Positions 51,686 to 61,002 of a DNA stretch of 64,000 bases are shown one piece after another. Numbering within the stretch: position 1 is the first letter of the stretch; every line of letters begins with the position of its first letter. The position numbers and the translations under genes were made by a program. Location: the NCBI RefSeq assembly GCF_003994855.1, contig NZ_CP034142.1:1-64000 (forward strand), written 5' to 3'. Source of the stretch: Marinobacter sp. NP-4(2019). Its GTDB lineage: Bacteria; Pseudomonadota; Gammaproteobacteria; Pseudomonadales; Oleiphilaceae. The notes under the pieces were generated by a model. That model worked only from the letters and a program-made list of their open reading frames with translations, was not told the DNA's origin and made no database searches.

Positions 51686-53439
51686 ATGTAATCCTTGTAA
51701 CTTCCTGCCCTCAGGGCGTGGCCACCAGCTTTCTGGCGGCCCGGGCTCTGGAGCGGGCCGCCAGGCAACGCGGGTGGAATGTGACCACCGATATCCGTGG
51801 CCCCGGGGGCAAGGTATCGTCGGCCCCGGATGAGGCCACCATCCGGGATGCGGACCTGGTCATCGCTGCTCTTGGCGCACCGGTGGATCTTACCGCTTAT
51901 GCCGGCAAGCCCCTGTATCAGTTGACGGTGACCGCTGCCCTGCCGGATCCCGCAGCGGTGCTGGACAGCGCGGAGCGGGAAGCAGCGCCCTGGACCCCGG
52001 AGGCGGCGGGTGCGGTGCCGGAAACCACGTCACCGGCTTCCACGGGCGGTGGCCGGACCATCGTCGCTGTCACAGCCTGCCCCACTGGCGTCGCCCACAC
52101 CTTTATGGCGGCCGAGGCCCTGACGGCGGCAGCAGAAGAGGCCGGGCACCATATCCGGGTGGAAACCCAGGGTTCGGTGGGCGCCCAGGATCCCCTGACC
52201 GACGAGGAGATCAAGGCAGCTGACGTGGTTATCCTTGCCTGCGATATCGAGGTGGACCCCAGCCGTTTTGCCGGTAAGCGGGTATGGCGTACCTCGACGG
52301 GTGCAGCCCTGAAGAAACCGGCGGACACCGTGCGCGCTGCCCTGGCGGATGCCGCCATTCTGGATGCCGGCCAGCAGAAAGCGACCGCCAGTGCTGGTAG
52401 CGGTGAAAAACGGGGCCCGTACAAGCACCTGCTGACCGGTGTGTCGTTCATGCTGCCGATGGTGGTGGCCGGTGGCCTGTTGATTGCCCTGTCCTTTGTG
52501 TTCGGCATTGAGGCGTTTCAGGAAGAGGGCACCCTGGCGGCCGCGTTGATGCAGATCGGCGGCGGCACTGCATTCAAACTGATGATTCCGTTGCTGGCCG
52601 GGTATATTGCCTGGTCCATCGCCGACCGTCCGGGGCTGGCGCCGGGCATGATCGGTGGCTTCCTGGCGGGCGAACTCGGCGCCGGCTTCCTCGGCGGTAT
52701 CGCCGCCGGTTTCCTGGCGGGTTATGTCGCCCGCTTTATCAGCCAGAAACTGCCGATGCCGGAAAGCATCGAATCCCTCAAGCCGATTCTGATCATTCCA
52801 TTACTGGCCAGTCTGGTGACCGGTCTGGGTATGATCTACGTGCTGGGCGAGCCTATGGCCGCCATCATGAACGGACTGACCGGTTTCCTGGAAAGCATGG
52901 GCACCACCAACGCCATTGTGTTGGGCGGTATCCTGGGTGCGATGATGTGTTTCGATCTGGGTGGTCCGGTCAACAAGGCGGCCTATACCTTCGGGGTCGG
53001 TCTGCTGTCCGAGGGCAGTGGCGGTTCCGCGCCCATGGCCGCCATTATGGCAGCGGGTATGGTGCCGGCCATCGGCATGGGTGTGGCTTCATTCGTAGCC
53101 CGCCGCAAGTTTGCGGAAGCCGAACGTCAGGCCGGTCGGGCGTCGTTTGTGCTGGGGCTGTGTTTTATCTCCGAGGGCGCCATTCCCTTCATGGCCAAGG
53201 ATCCACTGCGTGTGATCCCGGTATGCATGATTGGCGGCGCCATTACCGGTGCCCTGTCGATGCTGTTTACGGTTAAGCTGATGGCGCCCCATGGCGGGTT
53301 GTTTGTGCTGGCCATTCCGAATGCGGTCAGTGCAGTCTTGCCCTATCTGATCGCCATTGCGGTGGGATCATTGGTGATCGGATTCGGGTATGCCCTGCTG
53401 AAAACCGGCAAGGTGGAAGTGGTGGCCACAGCCAACTGA
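51682..53439 (+). CDS. fruA: PTS fructose transporter subunit EIIBC
   Basis: Inner-membrane fructose permease with 585 residues, organised as EIIB', EIIB and EIIC. Both B domains keep a Cys (VTSCPQGVA near residue 9, VTACPTGVAHTFMAAEAL near residue 132), the second being the true phosphorylation site. An Ala/Pro-rich linker separates them. The C domain (from about residue 250) has about eight to ten membrane spans, including the segments SFMLPMVVAGGLLIALSF and GGPVNKAAYTFGVGLL. Confidence 0.96.
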   Translation: MNVILVTSCPQGVATSFLAARALERAARQRGWNVTTDIRGPGGKVSSAPDEATIRDADLVIAALGAPVDLTAYAGKPLYQLTVTAALPDPAAVLDSAEREAAPWTPEAAGAVPETTSPASTGGGRTIVAVTACPTGVAHTFMAAEALTAAAEEAGHHIRVETQGSVGAQDPLTDEEIKAADVVILACDIEVDPSRFAGKRVWRTSTGAALKKPADTVRAALADAAILDAGQQKATASAGSGEKRGPYKHLLTGVSFMLPMVVAGGLLIALSFVFGIEAFQEEGTLAAALMQIGGGTAFKLMIPLLAGYIAWSIADRPGLAPGMIGGFLAGELGAGFLGGIAAGFLAGYVARFISQKLPMPESIESLKPILIIPLLASLVTGLGMIYVLGEPMAAIMNGLTGFLESMGTTNAIVLGGILGAMMCFDLGGPVNKAAYTFGVGLLSEGSGGSAPMAAIMAAGMVPAIGMGVASFVARRKFAEAERQAGRASFVLGLCFISEGAIPFMAKDPLRVIPVCMIGGAITGALSMLFTVKLMAPHGGLFVLAIPNAVSAVLPYLIAIAVGSLVIGFGYALLKTGKVEVVATAN

Positions 53440-53462
53440 TCAAGGAACATTGAGGTTCCAGT

Positions 53463-53486
53463 AATAGCCCTCATCAGAGGGCTATT
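53463..53486. terminator. Hairpin between fruA and the VOC gene
   Basis: A 10-bp perfect stem (AATAGCCCTC / GAGGGCTATT) with a 4-nt loop between convergent genes. T-tracts are short, so this is a probable but not ideal bidirectional terminator. Confidence 0.6.
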
Positions 53487-53489
53487 GCA

Positions 53490-53861
53490 TTAACCGAAGT
53501 GAAAAAACGCCAACTTGTTGCCGTCCGGGTCTTTCACGTAGGCACCGTAGAACTGGTTCGGAATGCGCTGCCCCGGCTCACCGTCGCAGGAGGCACCCAG
53601 TTCGATGGCCTTGTGGTAGTGGGCGTCCACTGCCTCCTTTGATCCCGGCTGAATGGCCACCATGTTGCCGTTGCCGGGATGGTTGGGCTCACCGTTATAC
53701 GGCTTACAAACCGCCAGCATGGGCGACCCCATGTTTTTGCCGATAAAGGCAATGCGCTCCATATCCAGCAATACCTTTGCGCCCAGATCTCCGAGAAGAT
53801 CCACGTAGAATTGCTTCGCCTTTGCCATATCACTGACACCAAGGGTGACATATCCGATCAT
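53490..53861 (-). CDS. VOC-family (glyoxalase/bleomycin-resistance fold) protein
   Basis: A small cytoplasmic protein of 123 residues. MIGYVTLGVSDMAKAKQFYVDLLG at the N-terminus and the C-terminal YGAYVKDPDGNKLAFFHFG define the paired beta-alpha-beta-beta-beta modules of the VOC superfamily. The family includes glyoxalases and dioxygenases; the specific reaction cannot be assigned. GGAG precedes the ATG by eight bases. It is a single-gene unit. Confidence 0.88.
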   Translation of the reverse strand: MIGYVTLGVSDMAKAKQFYVDLLGDLGAKVLLDMERIAFIGKNMGSPMLAVCKPYNGEPNHPGNGNMVAIQPGSKEAVDAHYHKAIELGASCDGEPGQRIPNQFYGAYVKDPDGNKLAFFHFG

Positions 53862-54043
53862 TGCTGTGCTCCATTGTTGGTTGTTCCGGGCGATAGGAAT
53901 ACGTAATAGCCTAGTCTATTGGATGCACTGTAGCTGGTTTTCCACAACAGGTCTGTCGCTTGTTCTGAAAGCATGCCTGTTACGCATCAGGCTTAGAGTG
54001 TCGGAATTCTTTATCAGGGATAGTAAGGGATAAGGCGGGAAAG

Positions 54044-54120
<77 letters not shown>

Positions 54121-54133
54121 ATCAACGGCCGGT

Positions 54134-54162
54134 ATTATACGGATTCGCTCTGGTTTTACCAG
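54134..54162 (-). promoter_or_regulatory. tRNA-Pro promoter
   Basis: A perfect TATAAT (54134-54139) lies 14 bases upstream of the tRNA 5' end; a weak -35 (CTGGTA) is 17 bases further up. Confidence 0.6.
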
Positions 54163-54324
54163 CCCCACTCGTGGGTCGGATGCAAAAAAAGCCGGCCAGG
54201 GTTTATCCACTGCGGCATGGGAAATCATGGGTAAAGGGTGTATAAAACCCACTCCAATTGAGGTGGGCTCTGGCTGCGACTCCCACGCTCTTAACGGTTA
54301 TGGTAAATCGGGGTTTGGCTTGCT

Positions 54325-55770
54325 GTGAATATCCTGCCAATTGTTCAGATTCTGGGCTTTCTGCTGATCCTTCTCAGCTTTCTGATGACATTGCCTGTGA
54401 ACCTGCTGATGTTTGGTGAGGCACCGGACTGGCTCGCATTTGTAAAGTCGGCCGTTGTCTGTTTTGTCGTTGGTCTCACGGCATTGCTACTGGCCGGTCG
54501 GAAGAAGCATGCACTCCGACAGCGCCAGATGTTCATGTTGACGGTATCGGCGTGGGTGGTCATTCCGCTGTTCTCCAGTTTGCCGTTGTTATTGAGTGAT
54601 ATGAAACTCACGGTCACCGACGCGTTTTTTGAAAGTATCTCCGGCGTCACCACAACGGGGTCAACAGTATTGAGCGGGTTGGATGGTCTGCCTGACGACA
54701 TTCTGTTGTGGCGTTCGCTGATGCAATGGATGGGCGGGATCGGGATTATCGGCATGGCGGTGGCCATCCTGCCATTCCTGCGAATTGGTGGCATGCGATT
54801 GTTTGCCACCGAATCTTCCGAGTGGAACGAAAAGGTGGTGCCCCGGACCAATAGCCTCGCCAGGAGTCTGGTGGGTATTTATCTGGGGCTGACTTTCAGT
54901 TGTATCCTCACTTACTGGTTGCTTGGCATGGATCTGTTCGGGGCGCTGAACCATGCCCTGACCACGGTTTCTACCGGTGGTTATTCAACGTCAGACAGCT
55001 CCATGGGTCAGTTTGATTCGCCATTAATTCTGATTGCATCCACCGTTTTCATGGCCATTGGAGCGATGCCATTTTTCCTTTTTGTCCGGTTTATCCATGG
55101 CCAGCGTCAACCTCTCTTCAGGGATCAACAAGTGCACTTTTTCCTGGGCCTGTTGCTGGTCATCGCACTGATGCTGACGGTTTACCGGGTCCTGAACGAA
55201 TCTGCCAATCCGTTCGATGCTTTCGTTCACGCGCTGTTTAACGTTACCTCGGTGGTGACAACCACTGGATACGCGTCCTCCGATTATTCCCTTTGGGGGC
55301 CGTTCGCGGTGGTGGTTTTTCTATTTATCACCTTTGTCGGTGGGTGTTCCGGGTCAACCTCCGGGGGCATGAAGATTTTCCGTTTCCAGTTGTCGATGCT
55401 GTTACTTCGTGAGCAGGTTCGGCGCCTGTTGCACCCTCATGCGGTATTTGCCCGGCATTACAATGGCAAGGTGATCGGTGATGATATCGTCGCCTCAAGC
55501 GTGGCGTTTTCTTTTATCTTTCTCGCCACCCTGGCGTTTGTCACCGCCATTCTGGGAGCGCTCGGACTGGATCTGATCACCAGCCTTTCCGGCGCCGCCA
55601 CGGCCCTGACGAACGTTGGGCCGGGGCTTGGCGACATTATCGGACCGGCGGGTAACTTCCAGCCCCTGCCAGATGCGGCCAAATGGGTGTTGATGGGAAC
55701 CATGGTTCTGGGGCGACTGGAGTTATTGAGCGTTCTGGTTATGCTGTCACCGGATTTCTGGCGGAGCTGA
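54325..55770 (+). CDS. trkH: Trk potassium uptake membrane subunit TrkH
   Basis: K+-translocating channel-like subunit with 481 residues and a GTG start. It carries the four pore-loop filters: SGVTTTGSTVL, TVSTGGYSTSD, SVVTTTGYASSDYS and ALTNVGPGLG. The pair of membrane segments before each filter is evident. Its regulatory partner trkA is in the same window (59599-61002) but in a separate leftward transcript. Confidence 0.96.
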   Translation: MNILPIVQILGFLLILLSFLMTLPVNLLMFGEAPDWLAFVKSAVVCFVVGLTALLLAGRKKHALRQRQMFMLTVSAWVVIPLFSSLPLLLSDMKLTVTDAFFESISGVTTTGSTVLSGLDGLPDDILLWRSLMQWMGGIGIIGMAVAILPFLRIGGMRLFATESSEWNEKVVPRTNSLARSLVGIYLGLTFSCILTYWLLGMDLFGALNHALTTVSTGGYSTSDSSMGQFDSPLILIASTVFMAIGAMPFFLFVRFIHGQRQPLFRDQQVHFFLGLLLVIALMLTVYRVLNESANPFDAFVHALFNVTSVVTTTGYASSDYSLWGPFAVVVFLFITFVGGCSGSTSGGMKIFRFQLSMLLLREQVRRLLHPHAVFARHYNGKVIGDDIVASSVAFSFIFLATLAFVTAILGALGLDLITSLSGAATALTNVGPGLGDIIGPAGNFQPLPDAAKWVLMGTMVLGRLELLSVLVMLSPDFWRS

Positions 55771-55783
55771 GAGGTCTTTCTGG

Positions 55784-56332
55784 TTACAGGTTGGTGCTGA
55801 TCACCCAGTCTGCAAACGCGGCGAGATTGTCGAACTGGCGAACGTCCGGGAGAGGCCGGGTCTCAAGGTGATATGCGGTATCCACGCCGTTGCCAGTCAG
55901 CACCAGTACCGGTCGGCAATCCTCCGCAAGTCCTGCCTCAAGATCCTTGCGACTGTCGCCAACCATAAAGGCTCCCTGCAGGCTGTCCAGATGAAAGTGA
56001 TCACGGATCTGGTCCAGCATACCGGTCAGTGGCTTGCGGCAGGCGCAGTGGTCATCGGGATGGTGTGGACAATGGGCAATGAAATCGATGCAGCCGCCCT
56101 GCGCTTCAACCAGCTGTTCCAGTTTTTCGTGCATGGCGTCCAATGCATCGATGTCATAGTAGCCGCGGGCGATGCCGGACTGGTTGGTGGCAATGGCGAT
56201 GCGGTGCCCGGCGTTGCAGAGCCGGGCAATCGCCTCAATGCTGCCGGGAATGGGGATCCACTCATCCGCTGAGCAGATGTAGTTGCCATCGTATTGGTTG
56301 ATGACCCCATCCCGGTCCAGAATGATCAGCAT
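55784..56332 (-). CDS. gmhB: D-glycero-beta-D-manno-heptose 1,7-bisphosphate 7-phosphatase
   Basis: HAD-superfamily phosphatase in ADP-heptose (LPS inner core) synthesis, 182 residues. The catalytic ILDRDGVIN opens the protein, ATNQSGIARGYY is motif II, and CPHHPDDHCACRKP forms the zinc-binding loop characteristic of GmhB; MVGDSRKDLEAG is the final HAD motif. It follows glyS by 24 bases, a common arrangement. Confidence 0.95.
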   Translation of the reverse strand: MLIILDRDGVINQYDGNYICSADEWIPIPGSIEAIARLCNAGHRIAIATNQSGIARGYYDIDALDAMHEKLEQLVEAQGGCIDFIAHCPHHPDDHCACRKPLTGMLDQIRDHFHLDSLQGAFMVGDSRKDLEAGLAEDCRPVLVLTGNGVDTAYHLETRPLPDVRQFDNLAAFADWVISTNL

Positions 56333-56356
56333 TGTGCTTTTGCGGTTGCCTCTGTA

Positions 56357-58438
56357 TCAGCTTGCCGTGGGCAGTAGCGAGATGTCCGCCACCCGCAGGA
56401 ACAGGTTGCGGAGCTGGTTGAGCATGGCCAGACGGTTATTGCGAATGGCGTCGTCGTCCGCCATCACCATCACTTCGTCAAAGAAATTATCCACTGGCTC
56501 CCGCAGGCTGGCCAGCGAGCTCAGTGCCTCGGCGTAGTTACCCTGCTCGAACAGCGGCAGAACCTTGGCGGCCTGTTGACTGATCTGTTCGGCCAGAGCC
56601 TGCTCGGCCTGGTCCTGCAGCAGGTTCTTGTCCACGGTTTCAGCAATGGCATCGCCGCCCTGTTTGGTGAGAATGTTGGACACCCGTTTGTTGGCGCCGG
56701 CCAGGGCCAGCGCTTCCGGCAACTGGCGGAAGGCTTCCACGGCTTTCACCCGGCGGTCAAAGTCCAGCGGCTGGGTGGGACGACGGGCGTGGACGGCCAG
56801 GTAGACTTCCGCGCCAATGCCCTGCTCTTCGTAATGGGCGCGGAAACGTTCCAGCATGTAGTCCACCACCGTGCTGGCGGTGTTCTGCTCGGTCAGCACC
56901 GTGAAGTTCTCTTCCGCCCACTGGCAGCAGGTCTGCAGGTCCAGCGGCAGTTCCCTTTCAATGATGATGCGCAGAACGCCGAGGGATGCGCGCCGCAGGG
57001 CGAACGGATCGCGGGTGCCGGAGGGCGGCTGGTTGATGCCGAACAGGCCGACCAGGGAGTCCAGGCGGTCGGCGATGGCGACGGCGCAACCAGTCAGCGT
57101 GGTGGGCAGGTCGTCACCGGCGAAACGCGGCATGTATTGTTCATTCAGGGCCCTGGCCACGTCTTCATGCTCGCCGTCGTTGGCGGCGTAGTACTGACCC
57201 ATGATGCCCTGGAGGTCAGTGAACTCCAGCACCATCTCGGTGACCAGGTCGGTCTTGGCCAGCATGGCGGCGCGTTCGGCCAAGGCCGGATCGCTGCCAA
57301 TGGCTCCGGCAATCTTCTTCGCCAGTGCGGCCACCCGGACAGACTTGTCGTAAATACTGCCAAGCTTCTCCTGGAAAACAATCGGCTTGAGCTGCTCGAC
57401 GCGATCCTCCAGCCGGGTCTTGCGGTCGGTCTCGTAGAAGAAGGCGGCATCCGCCAGGCGAGGGCGGATCACTTTTTCGTTACCGGAGATGACCTGACCT
57501 GGTTCCTTGCTTTCCAGGTTGGCCACGGTGATGAACAGGGGCAGGATCTCGCCATCGGCGGCCACCACGTGGAAGTACTTCTGGTGTTCTTTCATTGAGG
57601 AAATCAGGGCTTCCGCTGGCACCTCCAGGAAGCGCTCATCAAACCGGCCAATCAGTGGTACCGGCCACTCGTTCAGGGCGGTAACCTCGTCCAGCAGCTC
57701 TTCATCGATCACTGCCTTACCGTCGGCCTCTTTCTCGGCCAGGGCAGTGACACCGGAACGGATCTGTTCCCGGCGCTCGGCGAAATCGGCGATTACGTAG
57801 CCTTCCTGCTTCAGCACCACCTCGTAGTCGCCCGGTGTCGGCACGATCAGGGACTTCGGGCAGTGGAAACGGTGGCCGCGGGTCTTGTTGCCCGGGGTCA
57901 GTCCCATGATCGGCGTATCAATTACCTTGTTGCCGAACAGCATGATGGCCCAGTGTACCGGACGGACAAATTCGGTGCGGTAGGCTCCCCAGCGCATGCG
58001 CTTGGGAATGGGCAATCCGGCCAGGGACTGCTCCACCAGTTCCGGCATCAATTCGACGGTGGGGCGACCCTTCTCGACGGTGCGGTAGACCACCCAGGCG
58101 CCCTTGTCGGTTTCCAGGGTATCCAGCTGATCCGGCGTCACGCCCAGCGAGGTGGCGAAACCGGTCAGCGCCCGGGTCGGGTTGCCAGCGTCGTCAAAGG
58201 CGGCTTTCACCGCCGGGCCGCGCTTTTCCACGGACTTGTCTGGCTGGGCATCGGCCAGATCACGGACGCGCACGGCGAGGCGACGCGGCGCGGCAAAACT
58301 CTCGACCTTGCCAAAAGCAATACCGGCGTCTTCCAGACCCCTTGCAATGCCGGCGGTAAAAGCGTCAGAAAGCGGTTTGAGGGCCTTGGGGGGCAGCTCT
58401 TCGGTGCCCAGTTCGACCAGAAAATCCTGTGTTGCCAT
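56357..58438 (-). CDS. glyS: Glycine-tRNA ligase beta subunit
   Basis: The tRNA-binding subunit of the alpha2beta2 glycyl-tRNA synthetase. It has 693 residues, starting MATQDFLVELGTEELPPKALKPL, with the HD-like and anticodon-binding regions further down (DPFALRRASLGVLRIIIE around 465-482). It begins two bases after the glyQ stop, ensuring equal expression. Confidence 0.97.
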   Translation of the reverse strand: MATQDFLVELGTEELPPKALKPLSDAFTAGIARGLEDAGIAFGKVESFAAPRRLAVRVRDLADAQPDKSVEKRGPAVKAAFDDAGNPTRALTGFATSLGVTPDQLDTLETDKGAWVVYRTVEKGRPTVELMPELVEQSLAGLPIPKRMRWGAYRTEFVRPVHWAIMLFGNKVIDTPIMGLTPGNKTRGHRFHCPKSLIVPTPGDYEVVLKQEGYVIADFAERREQIRSGVTALAEKEADGKAVIDEELLDEVTALNEWPVPLIGRFDERFLEVPAEALISSMKEHQKYFHVVAADGEILPLFITVANLESKEPGQVISGNEKVIRPRLADAAFFYETDRKTRLEDRVEQLKPIVFQEKLGSIYDKSVRVAALAKKIAGAIGSDPALAERAAMLAKTDLVTEMVLEFTDLQGIMGQYYAANDGEHEDVARALNEQYMPRFAGDDLPTTLTGCAVAIADRLDSLVGLFGINQPPSGTRDPFALRRASLGVLRIIIERELPLDLQTCCQWAEENFTVLTEQNTASTVVDYMLERFRAHYEEQGIGAEVYLAVHARRPTQPLDFDRRVKAVEAFRQLPEALALAGANKRVSNILTKQGGDAIAETVDKNLLQDQAEQALAEQISQQAAKVLPLFEQGNYAEALSSLASLREPVDNFFDEVMVMADDDAIRNNRLAMLNQLRNLFLRVADISLLPTAS

Positions 58439-58440
58439 GA

Positions 58441-59463
58441 TTATGCGTTCCCCTGTTCCTGCTGTGCTTTCTTACCTTTTTTGCCTTTGCCACTGGCCTT
58501 TTCATCGGCGGCTTCGGCCGCAGCCAGCACTTCCTTGCGCAGCGCGTCTGGCGCCAGCGGGAAGCCGAGCTTGCGGCGGCTGTCAAAGTAGGCCTGGGCC
58601 ACGGCGCGGGCGAGGGTGCGAACGCGCAGGATGAAGCGCTGACGCTCGGTCACGGAAATGGCGTGACGGGCATCCAGCAGGTTGAAGGTGTGAGAGGCTT
58701 TCAGCACCTGCTCGTAGGCAGGCAGCGCCAGGCCGGCTTCAATCAGCCGCGCGCTTTCACGCTCATGGACATCGAAACTGTGGAACAGGAACTCGGTGTC
58801 GGCGTGTTCGAAGTTGTAAGTGGACATCTCCACTTCCTGCTGGTGGAACACGTCGCCGTAGGTGACCACACCATCCGGGCCTTCGGTCCACACCAGGTCG
58901 TAGACACTGTCGACGCCCTGCAGGTACATGGCGATGCGCTCCAGACCGTAGGTCAGCTCGCCGGTGACCGGGTAGCATTCCAGGCCGCCGACCTGCTGGA
59001 AGTAGGTAAACTGGGTCACTTCCATGCCGTTGAGCCAGATCTCCCAGCCCAGGCCCCAGGCGCCCAGGGTCGGTGATTCCCAGTTGTCTTCCACAAAACG
59101 GATGTCGTGAACCAGCGGGTCCAGGCCCAGGGCCTTCAGGGAGTCCAGGTACAGTTCCTGGATGTTATCGGGCGAAGGCTTCAGTACCACCTGGAACTGG
59201 TAGTAATGTTGCAGGCGGTTGGGGTTTTCGCCATAGCGTCCGTCGGTGGGACGGCGGCTGGGCTGAACATAGGCGGCATTCCAGGTCTCCGGGCCAATGG
59301 AGCGCAGGAAGGTGGCGGGGTGGAAGGTGCCTGCACCCACTTCCATATCCAGTGGCTGGAGCACCACGCAGCCATGCTGCGCCCAAAAGTTCTGCAGAGC
59401 CAGAATCAGACCCTGGAAGGTTTTGACGTCCGGGGTATTGTGAGAAGTTGCCTTGTCTGTCAC
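58441..59463 (-). CDS. glyQ: Glycine-tRNA ligase alpha subunit
   Basis: The catalytic subunit. The 340 residues include TFQGLILALQNFWAQHGCV, MEVGAGTFHPATFLR and VQPSRRPTDGRYGENPNR, the invariant class II signature of GlyQ. The C-terminal tail (ADEKASGKGKKGKKAQQEQ) is lysine-rich and longer than usual. It is followed by glyS and gmhB. Confidence 0.97.
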   Translation of the reverse strand: MTDKATSHNTPDVKTFQGLILALQNFWAQHGCVVLQPLDMEVGAGTFHPATFLRSIGPETWNAAYVQPSRRPTDGRYGENPNRLQHYYQFQVVLKPSPDNIQELYLDSLKALGLDPLVHDIRFVEDNWESPTLGAWGLGWEIWLNGMEVTQFTYFQQVGGLECYPVTGELTYGLERIAMYLQGVDSVYDLVWTEGPDGVVTYGDVFHQQEVEMSTYNFEHADTEFLFHSFDVHERESARLIEAGLALPAYEQVLKASHTFNLLDARHAISVTERQRFILRVRTLARAVAQAYFDSRRKLGFPLAPDALRKEVLAAAEAADEKASGKGKKGKKAQQEQGNA

Positions 59464-59534
59464 GACGATTGCCTGCTGATCGGTCTGTGTGTGGCGCCCC
59501 GTTAAACAAGTCGGGGCACGCTGAAAAAAGGCGC

Positions 59535-59563
59535 ATTATACGCTGGCCAAACGTGTATTTCTA
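59535..59563 (-). promoter_or_regulatory. glyQS promoter
   Basis: A perfect TATAAT (59535-59540) with TAGAAA (59558-59563) 17 bases upstream, about 72 bases before the glyQ ATG. The leader contains a GCCCCG / CGGGGC stem (59496-59517). Confidence 0.6.
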
Positions 59564-59598
59564 AGTGGCGTTCACAGCCTTGTTTTTGCTCTGTTTCC

Positions 59599-61002
59599 CT
59601 AGAAGAACGTGAGCCCCACCTGGAACAGTTTTTCCACGTCCCGTATGCGGGTTTTGTCCACCAGAAACAGGATCACGTGGTCGTCCGGCTGCACCCGCAG
59701 GTGATCGTGGGCAATCAGTACCTCGTTGTGGCGAACGATGGCACCGATGGTGGTGCCTTCGGGCAACGCGATCTCATCGAGACGCTTGCCCACCACCTTG
59801 GAAGAGCGGTGGTCGCCGTGGGCAATGGCTTCGATGGCCTCGGCCGCACCCCGACGCAGAGAGTGCACGTTCACCACGTCACCGCGACGCACATGCGTCA
59901 GCAGGCTGCCGATGGTGGTCTGCTGGGGCGAGATCGCCACGTCAATGTCGCCACCCTGGATCAGGTCGACGTAATCCGGGTTGTTGATCAGGGTCAGCAC
60001 CTTGCGGGCGCCGAGGCGCTTGGCCAGCAAGGAGGCCATGATGTTGGCTTCGTCGTCATTGGTGACGGCGCAGAACACGTCGGTATTCTCGATGTTCTCT
60101 TCCAGCAGGATGTCTTTGTTGGCGGCGTTGCCTTCCAGCACCACGGTCTTGCGCAGGTTTTCCGACAGCATCACGCAGCGTTCGCGATCACGCTCCAGCA
60201 GCTTGACCTGATAACGGTTCTCCAGGGTATGGGCCAGGCGCTGGCCGATGTTGCCGCCGCCGCAGATGAAGATGCGCTTGTAGGGTTTTTCCAGCGGCTG
60301 GAGTTCGCTCATCACCGAGCGGATGTGGTCGGAGGCGGCAATGAAGAACACCTCGTCGCCGTCTTCGATGACCGTGTCGCCCTGGGGCATGATGGCGCGG
60401 TTCTTCCGGAAGATGGCCGCCACCCGGGTGTCGATCTTGGGCATATGAGTGCGCAGGTAGGACAGCTCATGGCCTACCAGTGGCCCGCCCTCGGTGGCGC
60501 GGATGGCCACCAGCCGGGTCAGGCCCTTGGAGAATTCCAATACCTGCAGGGCGCCCGGGTATTCGATCAGCCGGGTTATGTGCTTGGTGACCAGGTGTTC
60601 CGGGCTGATCAGTACGTCGATGGGAAAGCCGCGCAGGCTGTCCAGGTCCTTTTTCTGCTCGCGCTGGTAAAACAGCTCGGATTTTGCCAGGTAGGCGTTG
60701 GCCCGGACCCGGCAGATGGTCGTCGGTGTCTTGTACAGCAGCTTGGCCACCTGGCACGCCACCATGTTGGTCTCGTCGCTGTTGGTGACGGCGATAATCA
60801 TGTCGCCGTCTTCCGCGCCAGCCTGTCTCAGTACCGTGGGAAAAGAAGCCTTGCCCTGTACCGTGCGAATATCGAGGCGATCCTGCAGTTCCCGCAGGCG
60901 GGTACTGTCGCTGTCGATCACGGTGATGTCGTTGGCTTCGTTGGCCAGGTTTTCCGCCAGTGTGCCGCCGACCTGGCCGGCGCCGAGAATCAGGATTTTC
61001 AT
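59599..61002 (-). CDS. trkA: Trk potassium uptake regulatory protein TrkA
   Basis: Peripheral NAD(H)-binding RCK protein that gates TrkH/TrkG. The 467 residues hold two RCK-N/RCK-C units: MKILILGAGQVGGTLAENLA at the start and a second Rossmann motif FICGGGNIGQRLAHTLE near residue 236. It overlaps the rsmB stop by four bases, as in many Gammaproteobacteria (def-fmt-rsmB-trkA). Confidence 0.97.
   Translation of the reverse strand: MKILILGAGQVGGTLAENLANEANDITVIDSDSTRLRELQDRLDIRTVQGKASFPTVLRQAGAEDGDMIIAVTNSDETNMVACQVAKLLYKTPTTICRVRANAYLAKSELFYQREQKKDLDSLRGFPIDVLISPEHLVTKHITRLIEYPGALQVLEFSKGLTRLVAIRATEGGPLVGHELSYLRTHMPKIDTRVAAIFRKNRAIMPQGDTVIEDGDEVFFIAASDHIRSVMSELQPLEKPYKRIFICGGGNIGQRLAHTLENRYQVKLLERDRERCVMLSENLRKTVVLEGNAANKDILLEENIENTDVFCAVTNDDEANIMASLLAKRLGARKVLTLINNPDYVDLIQGGDIDVAISPQQTTIGSLLTHVRRGDVVNVHSLRRGAAEAIEAIAHGDHRSSKVVGKRLDEIALPEGTTIGAIVRHNEVLIAHDHLRVQPDDHVILFLVDKTRIRDVEKLFQVGLTFF

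Noticed and set aside
57560..57576. CACCACGTGGAAG as a possible third parS
   Set aside because: Only the central CCACGTGGAA matches; the outer bases differ, so it is a chance match within glyS.
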